Part shown: positions 45,732 to 57,638 of the stretch, piece after piece
How positions within the stretch are numbered: the stretch's first letter is position 1
How the letters are laid out: every line of letters starts with the position of its first letter
Source: Chloranthus sessilifolius
Taxonomy: Eukaryota; Streptophyta; Magnoliopsida; Chloranthales; Chloranthaceae
Direction: 5' to 3'
NCBI GenBank assembly: GCA_021018995.1
Contig: CM037585.1
Coordinates: 128,182,831-128,246,830, forward strand
Length of the DNA: 64,000 nucleotides
The notes under the pieces: model-generated
What the model was told of the DNA's origin: nothing
Database searches by the model: none
Seen by the model: only the letters and a program-made list of their open reading frames with translations
Translations under genes and position numbers: made by a program

Positions 45732-47206
45732 TGACTCGATTGCTTATTATGTATTATAATTATATTAAATTCAAGTCTTAACCTATTGCAAGCGCACAAT
45801 GAAAATTGTAGAGCTAGTATAGGATCAATCCCACGAGGAAGTTCATTATCTAATTAATTTCGAGTTTATATCTTTTATTTAAATCTCTATCTTAAAAACT
45901 TTTATTTATCTTTAAGATTTCCTAATCTACTAGAGAAATATGAATAAAAGAATGGGTTGTTAAACTAAAGTGTATAAAAATAAATCCTAATCCTCCTTCT
46001 TCAGATTAAGGTCGTCAATCTTAATCTTCAACTTTCAGATATTTATGAAAATAAATAGTACCGTTACACCATATTTCTAATCTCCTAGTATTGGTCGTCA
46101 ATCAAGTCTAAGATCCCATCAATACAAATTTAATCTAATCAACAATCAACTAGAAATTTGGGCGCCAATCAAATTCTAGAAAACTGAAGATGAAAAAGTA
46201 AAAATCGTTACACTAATCTGTAAATTCTAACCTGAGTCGTCAATTTAAATTAAAACTTGGAGATGTTTATAAAGCAAATAAAATCTAAACTAGAAAGTAA
46301 AGTAAAATATATCCTTCACCCCTCAGGTGCAGTCGTCAATTGCTCCTGAAAAATTATAAATATCTACACTAATCTTCAACACTCAATTGTAGTCGTTAAT
46401 TGCTCTTGAGAAATCTCTGATATCTAATCTACTCTAATTAGTATACACTACTTTGATAAGAAGAAAATCTAACCTCAGGCGTCAATTGATGCTGAAATTC
46501 TTCGATGCTTATTCCTATGCCGAACCCTCTTATTTATAGATCATAAGGGGTCGATTTACAAAGATCTAATTCTAATAAAAGAAACTACTAAAAATATAAG
46601 ATTCCTAATATAACTCAAATTCTTAATTTTATCTTTCCTTGCTTTCTTTAGTTGATGCGCTTCTGGATTATTCTCTATTGAGCAGCAACAGAGTCTTTCG
46701 GATTAGATCTTTATCAATCTTCTTAGATCCGTGGTTCACCAGACTTCTAATTGCAGGAGTCTTGTAATTCTGCATATAGCGGTGTTAAACTCTCACGTGA
46801 TTCACAGCAACAACGTGTAGAAGAAAGCTTTTATTTTTAGGAATTCATAAATAACGATTTCTTTCTTATATTTTCTAGAAAATCGTAATTCATGATTTTC
46901 TATTTTCAGTAGGCTTTTAGCTAATAATTTCTTATTTTGAATCGATCACCTTCTTCTTTTGTCACTTTCTAAAGAATCATTTTTTGAATAATTACGATTC
47001 TTCAGCCTTCCTGTTGTTGGCAAATAGTCTTTAACACTTAGTCGTATTTTTACTGCCTTTTGAGTTAATTTTGAAAAAGATTAACACTTAGGCTCTAATT
47101 TACTACTTATCTTTAATATCTGCACATCAGTAACTCGTTAGTAGCAAACTAAGTCCTAACATCACTAAGTTAAGGGTGATAAAATGGTAAATTATGTGAC
47201 TGATCA
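45732..47206 (-). repeat. 3' LTR of the gag-only element
   Basis: Begins (plus strand) TGACTCGATTGCTTATTATG and matches 51884-53355 along its length, including tracts AATTTGGGCGCCAATCAAAT and CTCAATTGTAGTCGTTAATT in slightly changed form. A GTCGTCAATT-type unit recurs several times within it. Confidence 0.92.
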
Positions 47207-47208
47207 TA

Positions 47209-47222
47209 CCCCCAAACTTAAG
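47209..47222 (-). other. Polypurine tract of the gag-only element
   Basis: AAGTTTGGGGGTAT on the minus strand abuts the 3' LTR. Similar purine runs at about 48966-48975 and 49097-49109 (AAGTTTGGGGG) are internal. Confidence 0.7.
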
Positions 47223-49690
47223 TTTTGCTAGTCCCTAGTAAACAAGGAAATATAAAATATTTAAAACTTTTAAATTTAAATGCCACTTTCGTAGGAAGCA
47301 CGATTGCATTTAGCAGATGCAACAAGCCTTTAAATCTTTAGGTGATCCCTAGTGGAGGAGTTGTATTCTCCTGAAAGTTTTCAGTGAAGTTACCTACAAA
47401 CTTAAAATATTTTAAAAATTTTCAAAATATCTTTCAAAACTAAAAATTTAAAATATAAACTACTAATTATTTAGTTAGTCATTATATGTTCATTATTTGA
47501 AAATATCTCAAATCTTTTATCCTTAGCTTCTCATCATCCTAATTATCTTTGATTAGAACTCAAAAATTTCAATTCTTATATAGCGTGGAGTGTGTGTATA
47601 TCAGTGAAAAATTTATTCATCATAGATTTTTCTAAACTATAATTTTTAGAAAATATTTTTTTCTAAACTCTCACTTATTAGCATACTCTCAAATAATCGA
47701 AAATTTGGATTCTCATAATATGATATGTTCGTGATAAATTCAAAGGACAATCAGCTAAAAAGATAAATCTCATAGAAAGGATAATAAATTTTTTTTATAT
47801 AATTTCTTTATTTATTCATAGTATCTATTTCATATATCTCTATTGGACTCATATTTTTGTAAATCGTAAATCACAAAGGTCTTTCCTTCGGTTTGTAATG
47901 GGGCTTTGGGTTTTCAAGAGGTTTCAAAGAAAAAGGTAAAGAAGATTCAAAATTATTTCCAAGAGTTTAGCTCTTCCTTCTCTTCTTCTTCTATTTTTCA
48001 GCTTCAGTAAATATCCTTATTCTGGATAACTTCTTCCCATTTCTTTTTCTTTTTGTAAATCTTAATTTTTTTAGTTTGGAAGCTTTTTGCTTCTCTTTTC
48101 ATAAAATTATTTTTTACGATTTTTCATTCTTTTTCTTTTCTTTTCCCATATTTTCATACATTTGTATTTTTTTTTAGTTTGTACCCTTTTCAACAGATTC
48201 CTTATCTATTATCTCATACTCCTTTCACTCCATTTTCTTCCCTTCTTTTATATTCTATACTCTCAGGAAGTATAAGGGTTAAGGGTAGAAAGTTTTGGGT
48301 AGTACATATATGTTTAAGGGTTTATAAAATTCTGGTATAAAAAAATTTAGTCTTTAGGCTTCTAATATGGGTTTAAATGATAAAATATTATGGGCTTTTA
48401 TCTTTTTAGCTCTGGTTAAATAAAAGATGGCCTTCGGTCATTTTCACGATTTACTAATATGAATGTCTTATTGTTTTTATATATTTAATAGACAGTTCTA
48501 AACAAATAAATTATCATAATTATAGAATATATTGACTCTAAATTCAGCATTATGAGATTTCATTTTAACAGCAATAGTAGAGCAGTTCAAAGAAAATTAA
48601 GCATGAATAAAAACATTCTCTCTTTCTCCTAGAATAAAGAGGAATAGGCTCTATAGGTCACTAGTTATATGATTTTGAAACTATAATCTAAAATATTTTA
48701 CAGTTCAAATCAATCGTATAGTTTCAAACATTCTTCTAATACAGTATTCTAGAGATGCTTTATTTTGAATTGTAACTATTTATTTTGATTTTTAAACTAC
48801 TACTATGATGGTTTGCTAAGAATTTCAGATTTTTATATTTTTTCATAATTTGCATATAATAATTAACTGTCTAAAAAATTCCACAAAAGAAATTAAAAAT
48901 TAAAAATTTCTATGAAAAAGAAAAGTAAAAAGAAAACTAAACTATTCTATACAAAGGTCGTGTATCCCCCCTAAACTTAAATAGGATAATGTCCCCATTG
49001 TGCAAAACAGGGGACATACATAAATTTTTTACCTTATTTTACTGCTATGTTAGTAACCGAACGTATAATCTGCAAAAAAAATAAAAAACTTCTTCCCCCA
49101 AACTTGGGAGAAAATTACTTTCGATTTTATAAAGTTAAATGTTAATAAAATAAAATTGTTAGTAATATTAGTAACACACGTTGTTAGTAAAAAAAATATA
49201 AAAATAATGAAACGGAAAGATTAGAATCAGCAATAAAAAACTATTTCTATAAAGAAGCTAGTTACAGTCATATGAAAAGAAAACTAATTACATCAAAGAA
49301 ATTCCTAGAAAAATCTAGACACACACTAAACTAAGACTCTGGCAGCAACGTTCGAAAAGAACTTCTTCTGGCTTTTAGCTACTTCCAATCACAATCTCTC
49401 ATTCCTTCCTACCAAAGGCATATCCATGACTTTGCAGGACCGCCTCTCCTGTCTTCCAAGTCTCGCCGAACAATGCACATCACATTTCTCTTTTTAGGAA
49501 TAAACGCAAGTCACTGTGGAAGTCCTTTGAAGAGTGGCAGTGAATACCTCTCCGATTCACCTTTTGCCTATACTGCTCCCTTGCATAGCGTAAGCTAAGG
49601 GAGAAGATGAGCAATGGAGAGGGGTGGCGAGGGATGGCTCAACCCACCATCATCGTATGGGAGTTTATATTCGGGGCTGATTGTGATGGT
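47223..49690 (-). other. Non-coding interior of the gag-only element
   Basis: Very AT-rich, no ORF or pol similarity on either strand. It stands where pol would be expected. Confidence 0.6.
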
Positions 49691-49697
49691 GTAAAAG

Positions 49698-50018
49698 TTA
49701 GGAAGTGGGGAAAGATGGGTTCTTGGTATATGGCTTCAAATTTGGGTTAGGTTTAGGGTTAAGAGTAATTTCAGTGGATGACTCAGCATCTCGAGTAGGT
49801 CGCTGGCGCTTCAGATCTTTTACTTTCTTTTGTGCAGCTAGGAGCTCAGCTCTATATATTTTGAGAATTTTATCAAGTTGATTACTAAAATCATTCTGGT
49901 TATGCTCTACCATCATAGGATTTAGGGTTAAGGATGGAGGAAGACGAAAGGTTATGACTGATTTTAGTTTATGGATGGGTATTGATTTATATGGAAGGGC
50001 TTCGCTTTGAACCATCAC
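49698..50018 (-). pseudogene. Unassigned ORF of the gag-only element
   Basis: 106 codons; DFSNQLDKILKIYRAELLAAQKKVKDLKRQRP suggests a coiled coil, followed by a Pro/Asn-rich tail. It may be part of the gag C-terminus or of a separate ORF. No zinc knuckle. Confidence 0.35.
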
Positions 50019-50476
50019 TTCGAGTAAATGTCTATGTATAGGTTCCTAGGCTAGGATGGTTGGGAAGTAGTAGTCAAGAATGCTAGAGTTGTTTGTTTCC
50101 CATATGAATTAAATGGGTCCGTATTTTAATGTAAATGATAAGACAGATCAGTGGAATTGCCTGTTTCCTAGAATTGTCGTTTACAATTCTAGCTAAAAGT
50201 GAACCGCTGAGAAGACTCTTCAGTTGAATCGTATTGGCTATGATTCAGCACTGTTGGTCGTAAATCCATACGTTCAAATAGTTACAAACAAAAAGAGAGA
50301 GATTCATACAATTGGGTGTATCTTACGCATTGGAATTCTCCTAAAAGAAAGAATAACAATGTTGATATACATATGTTACAAAATTTTGCTACGGCTGAGT
50401 CGGTAGCTCGACAAGTTATAGAGGGACCTATTTAAAAATAGAGGGAGTTGATGTGCCTCCCAAAGATATACATCCT

Positions 50477-51561
50477 CTAGACGTACCAACTGTATGAAGG
50501 TGATATGTTACTCTTTCCTCCCATAACGTTTCGTTGCTCAATTTGAGTCCTTGTCCTTACGATAGATTGGCACAGGTGATTGAGTAACTTTGTCTGGATG
50601 CGGATATGTTGCGCCCAGTTGTCCGCTATTTGCAATAGGGCATCCTCATTAGCAGTATGGTATTGGGCTCTTGTGGGGAAAAGAGGAACAGTTGAAGATT
50701 GGATGACCAAGTGAGTTGGGTCATGGTTAGGACCACAGGCTTCTCTTTGTTCAGATGTTGGGTACGATTTTATACCCACCAAAGATTAAATTTTCGTTTT
50801 CCAAAACTGCAGTTCCAGAAACCTTTTCATCATTGACTTTACTCTATATATATTCTTCCTTGCTTAGGAAGTCCATTTGTTAAATTCTCCAAATCAATCT
50901 CACCCGATGCGTGATTTTACATTGGTTCCTTGCTAAGGGTCTCAAAGTATTCCCAAACTTCTTCTACTATTAAGTTACGAAACATACCACCACAGACAAC
51001 ATCAATCATATGCCTAGTTTGGTCATTTAATCCTTCATAGAAAGTGAGCACTATTTGCCATTCCGTGACCCCATGATGAGGGCACAAATAGAGAAGTTCG
51101 TCGAGGCGACTCTAACTCTCTTGAAAAGGTTCATCCGAAAATTGATGGAACATTAAAATAAGATGCCGAATTCTATTCATTTTGCACCGTGGGAAGTACT
51201 TCATAAGAAATTTGCATTTCAATCCCTCCCAATCAACAATTGAATCTCGGGGTAAAGAGTGTAACCACTGCTTTACCTCGTCTCTAAGAGAATATAAGAA
51301 TAGCCTTAAACGAATGGATACTCCTGTCAGTTCTTTTATTCGAATAATGTTACACATTTCTATAAAATTATTCAAATGCCCTTAGGGGTCTTCCTCAATC
51401 AACCCATGAAAAGTAGGAAGTATTTGAAGCGCATTTGGCGTTATTTCGAAAGCATCATAACTAGCAATAGGGTTGTGAATACATGGGAGTAGTGTAAGAG
51501 GTGTTAATGCATAGTATTCCCCCATTGTTCTAGCCTTACTTTAGTTTACTCCTGCCAGATC
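50477..51561 (-). pseudogene. Athila-like gag of the gag-only element
   Basis: The start is near 51561 (MDLAG). Then come PNALQILPTFHGL, HLNNFIEMCNIIRIKELTG, RLRLFLYSLRDEVKQWLHSL, LKCKFLMKYFPRCKM and LLYLCPHHGV, the standard gag core, followed by a diverged C-terminal region to 50477. At least three stops or frameshifts (about 51540, 51385, 51112). Confidence 0.88.
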
Positions 51562-51883
51562 CATATTGATTTAGAATTGAGGTAGGTTGGCTAGAATACA
51601 GTATGTATAGTTTTAGTTCAGGTTTATATGATTTTTATTCTAGAAAGCAGGGAAAGAAACAAACATGAGTTTCTAAATTTTGTGCCGGCAGAAGTTGAAA
51701 ACTTTTGATTCACTGCTCCGAATAAACGTGTAAAAGATTAAGAAGTGATCAAAAAAGAAAAAAATATAAAGAAATATAAAAAAAGGGAAAGATAAATATT
51801 AGTTTATAAAAGGATAAAAATATTAGATAAAAATTTGAAAGAATTAGATATATTTCGCTTCCCCGACAGCGACACCAAAAACT

Positions 51884-53358
51884 TGACTCGATCGCTTATT
51901 ATGTATTATAATTATATTAAATTCAAGTCTTAACCTATTACAAGCGTACAATGAAAATTGTAGAACTAGTATAGAATCGATCCAACGAGGAAGTTCATTA
52001 TCTAATTAATTTCTAGTTTATATCTTTTATCAAAGTCCCTATCTTAAAAACTTTTATATAACTTTAAGATTTCATAATCTACTGGAGAATTATAAATAAA
52101 AGAATGGGTTGTTAAACTAAAGTGCATAAAAATAAATCCTAATCCTCCTTCTTCATATTGAGGTCGTCAATCTTAATCTTCAGCTTTCGGATATTTATGA
52201 AAATAAACAGTACCGTTACACCATATTTTTAATCTCCTAGTATTGGTCGTCAATCAAGTCTAAGATCCCATCAATATAAATTTAATCTAATCAACAATCA
52301 ACTAGAAATTTGGGCATTAATCAAAGTCTCGAAAACTGAAGATGGAAAAGTAAAAACCGTTACACTAATCTGCAAATTCTAACCTGAGTCATCAATTCAA
52401 ATTAAAACTTGGAGATGTTTACAAAATAAATAAAATCTAAACTAGAAAGCAAAGTAAAATATATCCTTCACCCCTCAGCTGCAGTCGTCAATTGCTCCTG
52501 AGAAATTACAAATATCTACACTAATCTTCAACACTCAATTGCAGTCGTCAATTTCTCTTGAGAAACCTCTTATATCTAATCTACTCTAACTAGTATACAC
52601 TACTTTGATCAAAAGAAAATCTAACCTCAGGCGTCAATTGATGCTGAAATTCTTCGATGCTTATTCCTATGCCGAGCCCTCTTATTTATGGATTATAAGG
52701 GGTCGGTTTACAAAGATCTAATTCTAATAAAAGAAACTACTAAAAATAAAAGATTTCTAATATAACTCAAATTCCTAATTTTATCTTTTCTTGCTTTCTT
52801 TAGTTGATGCGCTTCTGAATTGTTCTTTATTGAGCAGCAGCAGAGTCCTTCGGATTAGATCTTTATCAATCTTCTCAGATCCGTAATTCACCAGACTTCT
52901 AGTTGCAGGAGTCTTCTAATTCTAGATATGGCGGTGTCATATCCTCACGTGATCCGCAGCAGCAGCATGCAAAAGAAAGCTTCTATTTTTTGGAAATCGT
53001 AAATAACGATTTCTTTCTTATCTTTTCTGGAAAATCGTAATTCACGATTTTCTATTTTCAGTAGGCTTTTAGCTAACAATTTCTTATTTTGGATCGATCG
53101 CATTCTTCTTTTGTCGCTTTCTAAAGAATCATTTTTTGAAGAATTATGATTTTTCAACCTTCCTGTTGTTGGCGAATAGTCTTTAACGCTTAATCGTCTT
53201 TTTACTGCCTTTTGAGTTTATTTTGACAAAGATTAACACTTAGGTTCTAATTTACTACTTATCTTTAATATCTGCACATCAGTAACTCGTTAGTAGCAAA
53301 CTAAGTCCTAGCATCATTATATTAAGGGTGATAAAATGATAAATTATGTGATTCATCG
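51884..53358 (-). repeat. 5' LTR of the gag-only element
   Basis: Its left edge (minus-strand 3' end, ...GAGTCA) is followed by the primer-binding region at 51861-51883. The right edge is set by the TSD; the terminal TG appears mutated to CG. Confidence 0.9.
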
Positions 53359-53363
53359 ACGCT

Positions 53364-53833
53364 CAATAGGTTTTGTGTGGTATTGCACACTTGATGATCT
53401 TCTATTAAATTCCGATTTAGAAATTTCTTAGTCTAAAGGAGGGAGTCACATAAAAAGATGAAATGGGCTATCGCATATCATGCATTTGTTTCCAAGTGTA
53501 GAGTTCATCTGAAAAAAAATTAAGTTTTCAAGTTAACTTCAAATTTTTAATGTATAGTAAAAGAGCAATATACAGTTTTCAAGTTTTTGGGTTCATAGTG
53601 ACTCAAAATTTCAAGAAGAGTTTCCAAGGTTTCAGTTTGCATAAATGAACTTTCATTCACTTCAAGAGTTAACATTGGTACAAAATTGTAAGGGTGATTC
53701 GGTACTTACTAGTTCATTACATTTTCTATTCATTTTCATCGTTTACGTAAAACTTCATCGGTGTCTCTTACACGATGGACAATTTCGCCCAACCAATTTT
53801 TAGCGTGTTCTACAAGATGTTCAACTTCTTTTA
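53364..53833 (-). pseudogene. H1 extra coiled-coil region, middle segment
   Basis: 53833-53736 reads EVEHLVEHAKNWLGEIV and on to a TGA at 53736-53738, continuing the frame of 56459 onward across the solo LTR. The remainder to 53364 is AT-rich, intron-like, and ends with a short open stretch that joins 45726 across the gag-only element. Confidence 0.5.
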
Positions 53834-56458
53834 TGTGACAGCCCGGATTTCGGCACCCCAAAACCCGTGCCATCAGCACGATCATCTTGACCGTGCCCTT
53901 TAGCTAAGCACGGAACACTGGTATATCAAGCATCAAAAAGTATAATAAACGAAATTTCGGAATTTGAATCTATATTAATTAACTCTCCAAAAGACAGTTC
54001 TACCCTCATGCCTCTACATGAATGGAGAACCGATCCGAACCATCGATGATAGCAATCATCACGGATGGTTCGCCCCAAAAGAATAATCCCATCTATATAT
54101 ATATACATGGTTTAAACAGAATCAAGGCTTGACATACCAAGCCGTACAAAAACTCTCTCCAAAATCCCTCAAAGTGGCACAACGGAGTCCTCTAGAAGAA
54201 GTCCTCTGGAGGTGGCTCCAACTCTTCGCCGGCCGCAAGGTCCGACTCGCCGGGATCAGCGTCTCCTGAAGCCGCGGCAGCTGCTAGTAGTGGACCTGCG
54301 ACGTATAGTCTATAGGGTGAGCTACATCCTAGCTCAATAGGGAACAAACACGGTTGAACATATAAATTATGACTCACATATATTCCATGATATGCCATGC
54401 ATGATGTGTCTATGCAATTATTGATGAAACAGTTAAAAAAGCATTTCGTTTTACTGTTGATTACATATGTTTTCATTTACTCATGAATGATGCTGAAAAG
54501 GCCTAAAGCAAAACTTAAACTTTCAACTTAAGTAATCCCCGAGCAATATAGCATCGAGCCCCGATGAGATACCCATCATCGTCATCTATATAGACAGTTT
54601 TAACCATATTCCCTGGGAATACCAATAGTACCCAAGCCCCTTTCCCCTGGGGATTGGTGGCGGGGTTTCACTTATCTCAATCAACACCCCTGGGGTGTGC
54701 TTACTATGTACGGATAAGCCTCCGCACTGGCCTACGGTTTCGCCGCCGTATCGGTCACGGATATCCTACCGTGTCAGTCGTGGATATCCTGCCACGTCGG
54801 TGGGGTACCCTATCAAACCTCAAATAACAAAAATATCGGTGCCTTACATATAGTTATTCACCGTGTAAATGTGCTATCTTATATCAGTTAGGCCCTATCA
54901 AACATGATTCAATCCTTGGATACATCCCTGGGATGTATCCATTTACTTGCATCACACCTGATGCTCTTATCTCTTTACTTCTTCATCCCCTGGGGATGGC
55001 TCATTATGATTACTCTTATGGGTGTCACACACACACACTTTTCACAAATTCTTAAGAAATAAACATTTGAATTGAGTTCTATATCACTACATACATGCTC
55101 TTGTAAAATAAAGTATATGTTCAAGGTGTTCCCTACCTCAAGTCTTCATTCGATCATTGCATCAAGGTCCCACGTGGCTCCTTGTGCACTAGTCCACACG
55201 TACCACCTATGGTACCACATAACAGGTGAAACACATCACAAAGGATGCAATAAAGAAGGTATAAGATCCCCCAAGAATCTTAAAGTCAAACCCCAAAAGT
55301 CAACATAGTTTATCTCAGTCGATTAATCGAATTCCAAAATCGATTAATCGAATCTGATTCGATTAATCGATTTCCAAAATCGATTAATCGAAGGTCAATA
55401 TCGATTAATCGAAGCAATTTCGATTAATCGAAATTCTCCTTTTCGCAAAGTCCATTCTCAGTTCGAACAGTCGAGTTTTCATTCGATTAATCGAATCCAA
55501 TTTCGATTAATCGAAATTCTTCTTTTGAATCCAATTTCGATTAATCGAAATCCTTCTTTTCGCAAAGTAGACCCTCAGTTCGAACAGTCGAGTTTCACAA
55601 GTTGATTAATCGATCCCAAATCGATTAATCGAAAACTAAAATCGATTAATCGAAATCCCATTTCGATTAGTCGATTTTTCCTCAAGTCATTTCCTCCAAC
55701 CCCTGGGGTCCACTGGAGGTTCTCAGTCGATTAATCGATCCCCAAATCGATCAATCGAAATCCAAAGTCGATTAATCGAAATCAAATTCGATTAATCGAA
55801 ATCGGGGTCCTCTGACCTTTCAACTTCCTGGCCAATTTCGATTAATCGAAACCCAATTTCGATTAATCGAAATTGTCAGATTCAGCCTTCATTTGTTCTT
55901 CCCAATCTTTTTCCATACTTTTTCTTCTATTTTTCTAAGCCATTATCCTAAGATTTAAACTATTTTCAACTACCATTTAGCCTCTATAATCTATGCATTT
56001 GATTTACAAAATTTTACCTTGAATCAATCTCAAATTGATTTCAAATCTAGGGTTGGAAGGCTAGGGTTCCAGCTTTAGCTTCTCAGCGGATCCCTCGTGT
56101 CGAATCGGCCTCTTTAATACTTGGATCCTTCCTTCCTCAGCTAGCCTTTACTCCTTGCATTAATCACTCTTTTCACTCTCTCTCTCTCTTCTTTACTCTC
56201 CTTCAACAACAAAACTCTTGATTTTAGGGTTATTAACTCTTTTTATCCTCTTCCTCACTTGTGTGTTGAGCACATACACCGCGGTAGGTGTATGCGACTA
56301 TACCTTCACAACACACACCACATAGGCATTCTATTTATCACATCTCATCCGTTCATCACACTACATACTAACTGTTGAACTTCCATTTGGTCAAACCTAT
56401 GACCGATCGGGCACGGATCCCGAGGTCATAGTTTAGCGTGATTTTTCGGGCTATTACA
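53834..56458 (-). mobile_element. Solo LTR (2625 bp)
   Basis: The plus-strand edges are TGTGACAGCCCGGATTTCGG and ...TTCGGGCTATTACA. The TSD TTTTA is perfect at 53829-53833 and 56459-56463. The 3' end on the minus strand (GTGCTGATGGCACGG, GGGGTGCCGAAAT) resembles the G1 LTR end. Contains the stem-loop (54319-54335), CCCTGGG palindromes (54605-55000) and the TCGATTAATCGA array (55317-55872). Confidence 0.94.
55317..55872 (-). repeat. TTCGATTAATCGAA palindrome array in the solo LTR
   Basis: More than 20 copies of TCGATTAATCGA with few changes, alternating with short unique spacers such as CAGTTCGAACAGTCGAGTTT. It is the densest array in the window. Confidence 0.96.
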
Positions 56459-56760
56459 TTTTATATCTTAATTGATGACTTCCAGCATAAGCATGAAGTC
56501 AAATATTTTTTCCTCATGGAAGGAGATTTGCATGGCGTAAAATTCTCGTAGGGGGTTTGGCACTGGGGTATGTGCGTACAATTTTTATTTTTTTCGAGAA
56601 GAATGATACTGGCACGCATCTCCCGGTTCACTGAGGTTCGACGAACTTTTTCTCGTTCAAGCCTTGCCCTCCGTTTGTCGAGTTCAGATATCCCTACATC
56701 CCATTCTGCTATTAACTCTTTGCGTTGTTTCTCCAGTTGTCTCTTTAGTTGTTTGTCCAT
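56459..56760 (-). pseudogene. H1 extra coiled-coil region, first segment
   Basis: ATG at 56760, directly after an acceptor-like AACTTTAG. The product starts MDKQLKRQLEKQRKELIAEW and continues with RRARLEREKVRR, strongly helical and charged. After a frameshift it reads EFYAMQISFHEEKIFDFML to the insertion point of the solo LTR. No family recognised. It lies downstream of integrase in H1. Confidence 0.55.
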
Positions 56761-56764
56761 CTAA

Positions 56765-57446
56765 AGTTTTTATAAATCAAGTCAGATGTGAAGGTCATAA
56801 TCGAGAGTTAAAATTTTTATAAAATTCTTAAGCAATTTAATGACAAGTGTGATTTCATCTCCTTGATATATTTTAGAAGGCGTTTATTAACTGAATTTGA
56901 CAATTATCACTTACAGTCTGTATCTTAGCAAAATTAGTGTAACTCTTTGTTATCAAACAAGTGATTTATTTTCACTAAATCGATAAGGAGAGTCAATCAA
57001 TCACATTTTTCAAAATAGGTAGTCGATCTATGACCATTTATCAATCAGGTCAATGTCAACTCCAATCAGTCAATATCAATCAATCAAATCTATAAAACTA
57101 TCATGGTCACATCAAATAATCCAAACTTTGTCAAACAAATGGAGCTATATCCAAAATAATCAGTCACATCAAAAAATCAAAATCATATCTAATGAATCAA
57201 ACCGTATCAAACAATCAAAACTATAAGGATCATTGGGACGATATCAATCAATCAGGGATATGTCAAAGTAATTTGAACTATATCAAAGAATCAATCTAGA
57301 TCATGTAATCAAAGTCATATAAAATAGTCAAAATTATTTTGAATTATTACGAATGTGTCGAGTAATCAAATTATATCAAGTAATCAGAGTATATCAAGTG
57401 ATAAAAACAAATCAAGCAATCAGAATTATATTACACTAAGGTTCGA
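56765..57446 (-). other. AT-rich spacer between H1 integrase and the extra region
   Basis: Rich in TCAATCA/TATCAA repeats on the plus strand. No coding signal. It ends with an acceptor-like site before 56760, so it may be an intron or untranslated leader. Confidence 0.4.
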
Positions 57447-57638
57447 AGGTAAGTGTTAGTACCTTCAAACAAATGCAAGTAGTTTGTTCGCATTTTAGAT
57501 TGTAACTCCCAGGTAGCACCTTTGATATCTTGATTTCTCCGAAGTACTTTTACCAAGGGAATTGTTTTAGAACGCAACTGTTGTTCTTTTTTTATCTAGG
57601 ATTTGCATTGGTCTCTCCGTGTAGGTTAAGTCTTCTCA
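57447..57638 (-). pseudogene. H1 integrase C-terminus with chromodomain-like motif
   Basis: Minus-strand reading gives EQQLRSKTIPLVKVLRRNQD, GATWELQSKMRTNYLHLFEG, the typical end of gypsy polyproteins of the chromovirus type. It joins the frame of 62123 onward when the intervening LTR is taken out. Confidence 0.85.

Larger units (their letters stand above)
45732..53358 (-). mobile_element. gag-only Athila-like LTR element (7.6 kb)
   Basis: The TSD ACGCT is perfect at 45727-45731 and 53359-53363. The LTRs are about 1475 bp: 5' LTR at 51884-53358 and 3' LTR at 45732-47206. Directly inside the 5' LTR, on the minus strand, lies AGTTTTTGGTGTCGCTGTCG, a decayed form of the TTTTTGGCGCCGTTGCC region typical of Athila/Tat-type elements. 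A gag domain is present, but no protease, RT or integrase was found in the 4.7-kb interior. The element therefore depended on another for movement. Confidence 0.92.

Noticed and set aside
55317..55872. CRISPR-like array of repeats and spacers
   Set aside because: The repeat is a 12-base palindrome with irregular 5-60 base spacers inside an LTR with TSD, in a plant genome; no cas genes.
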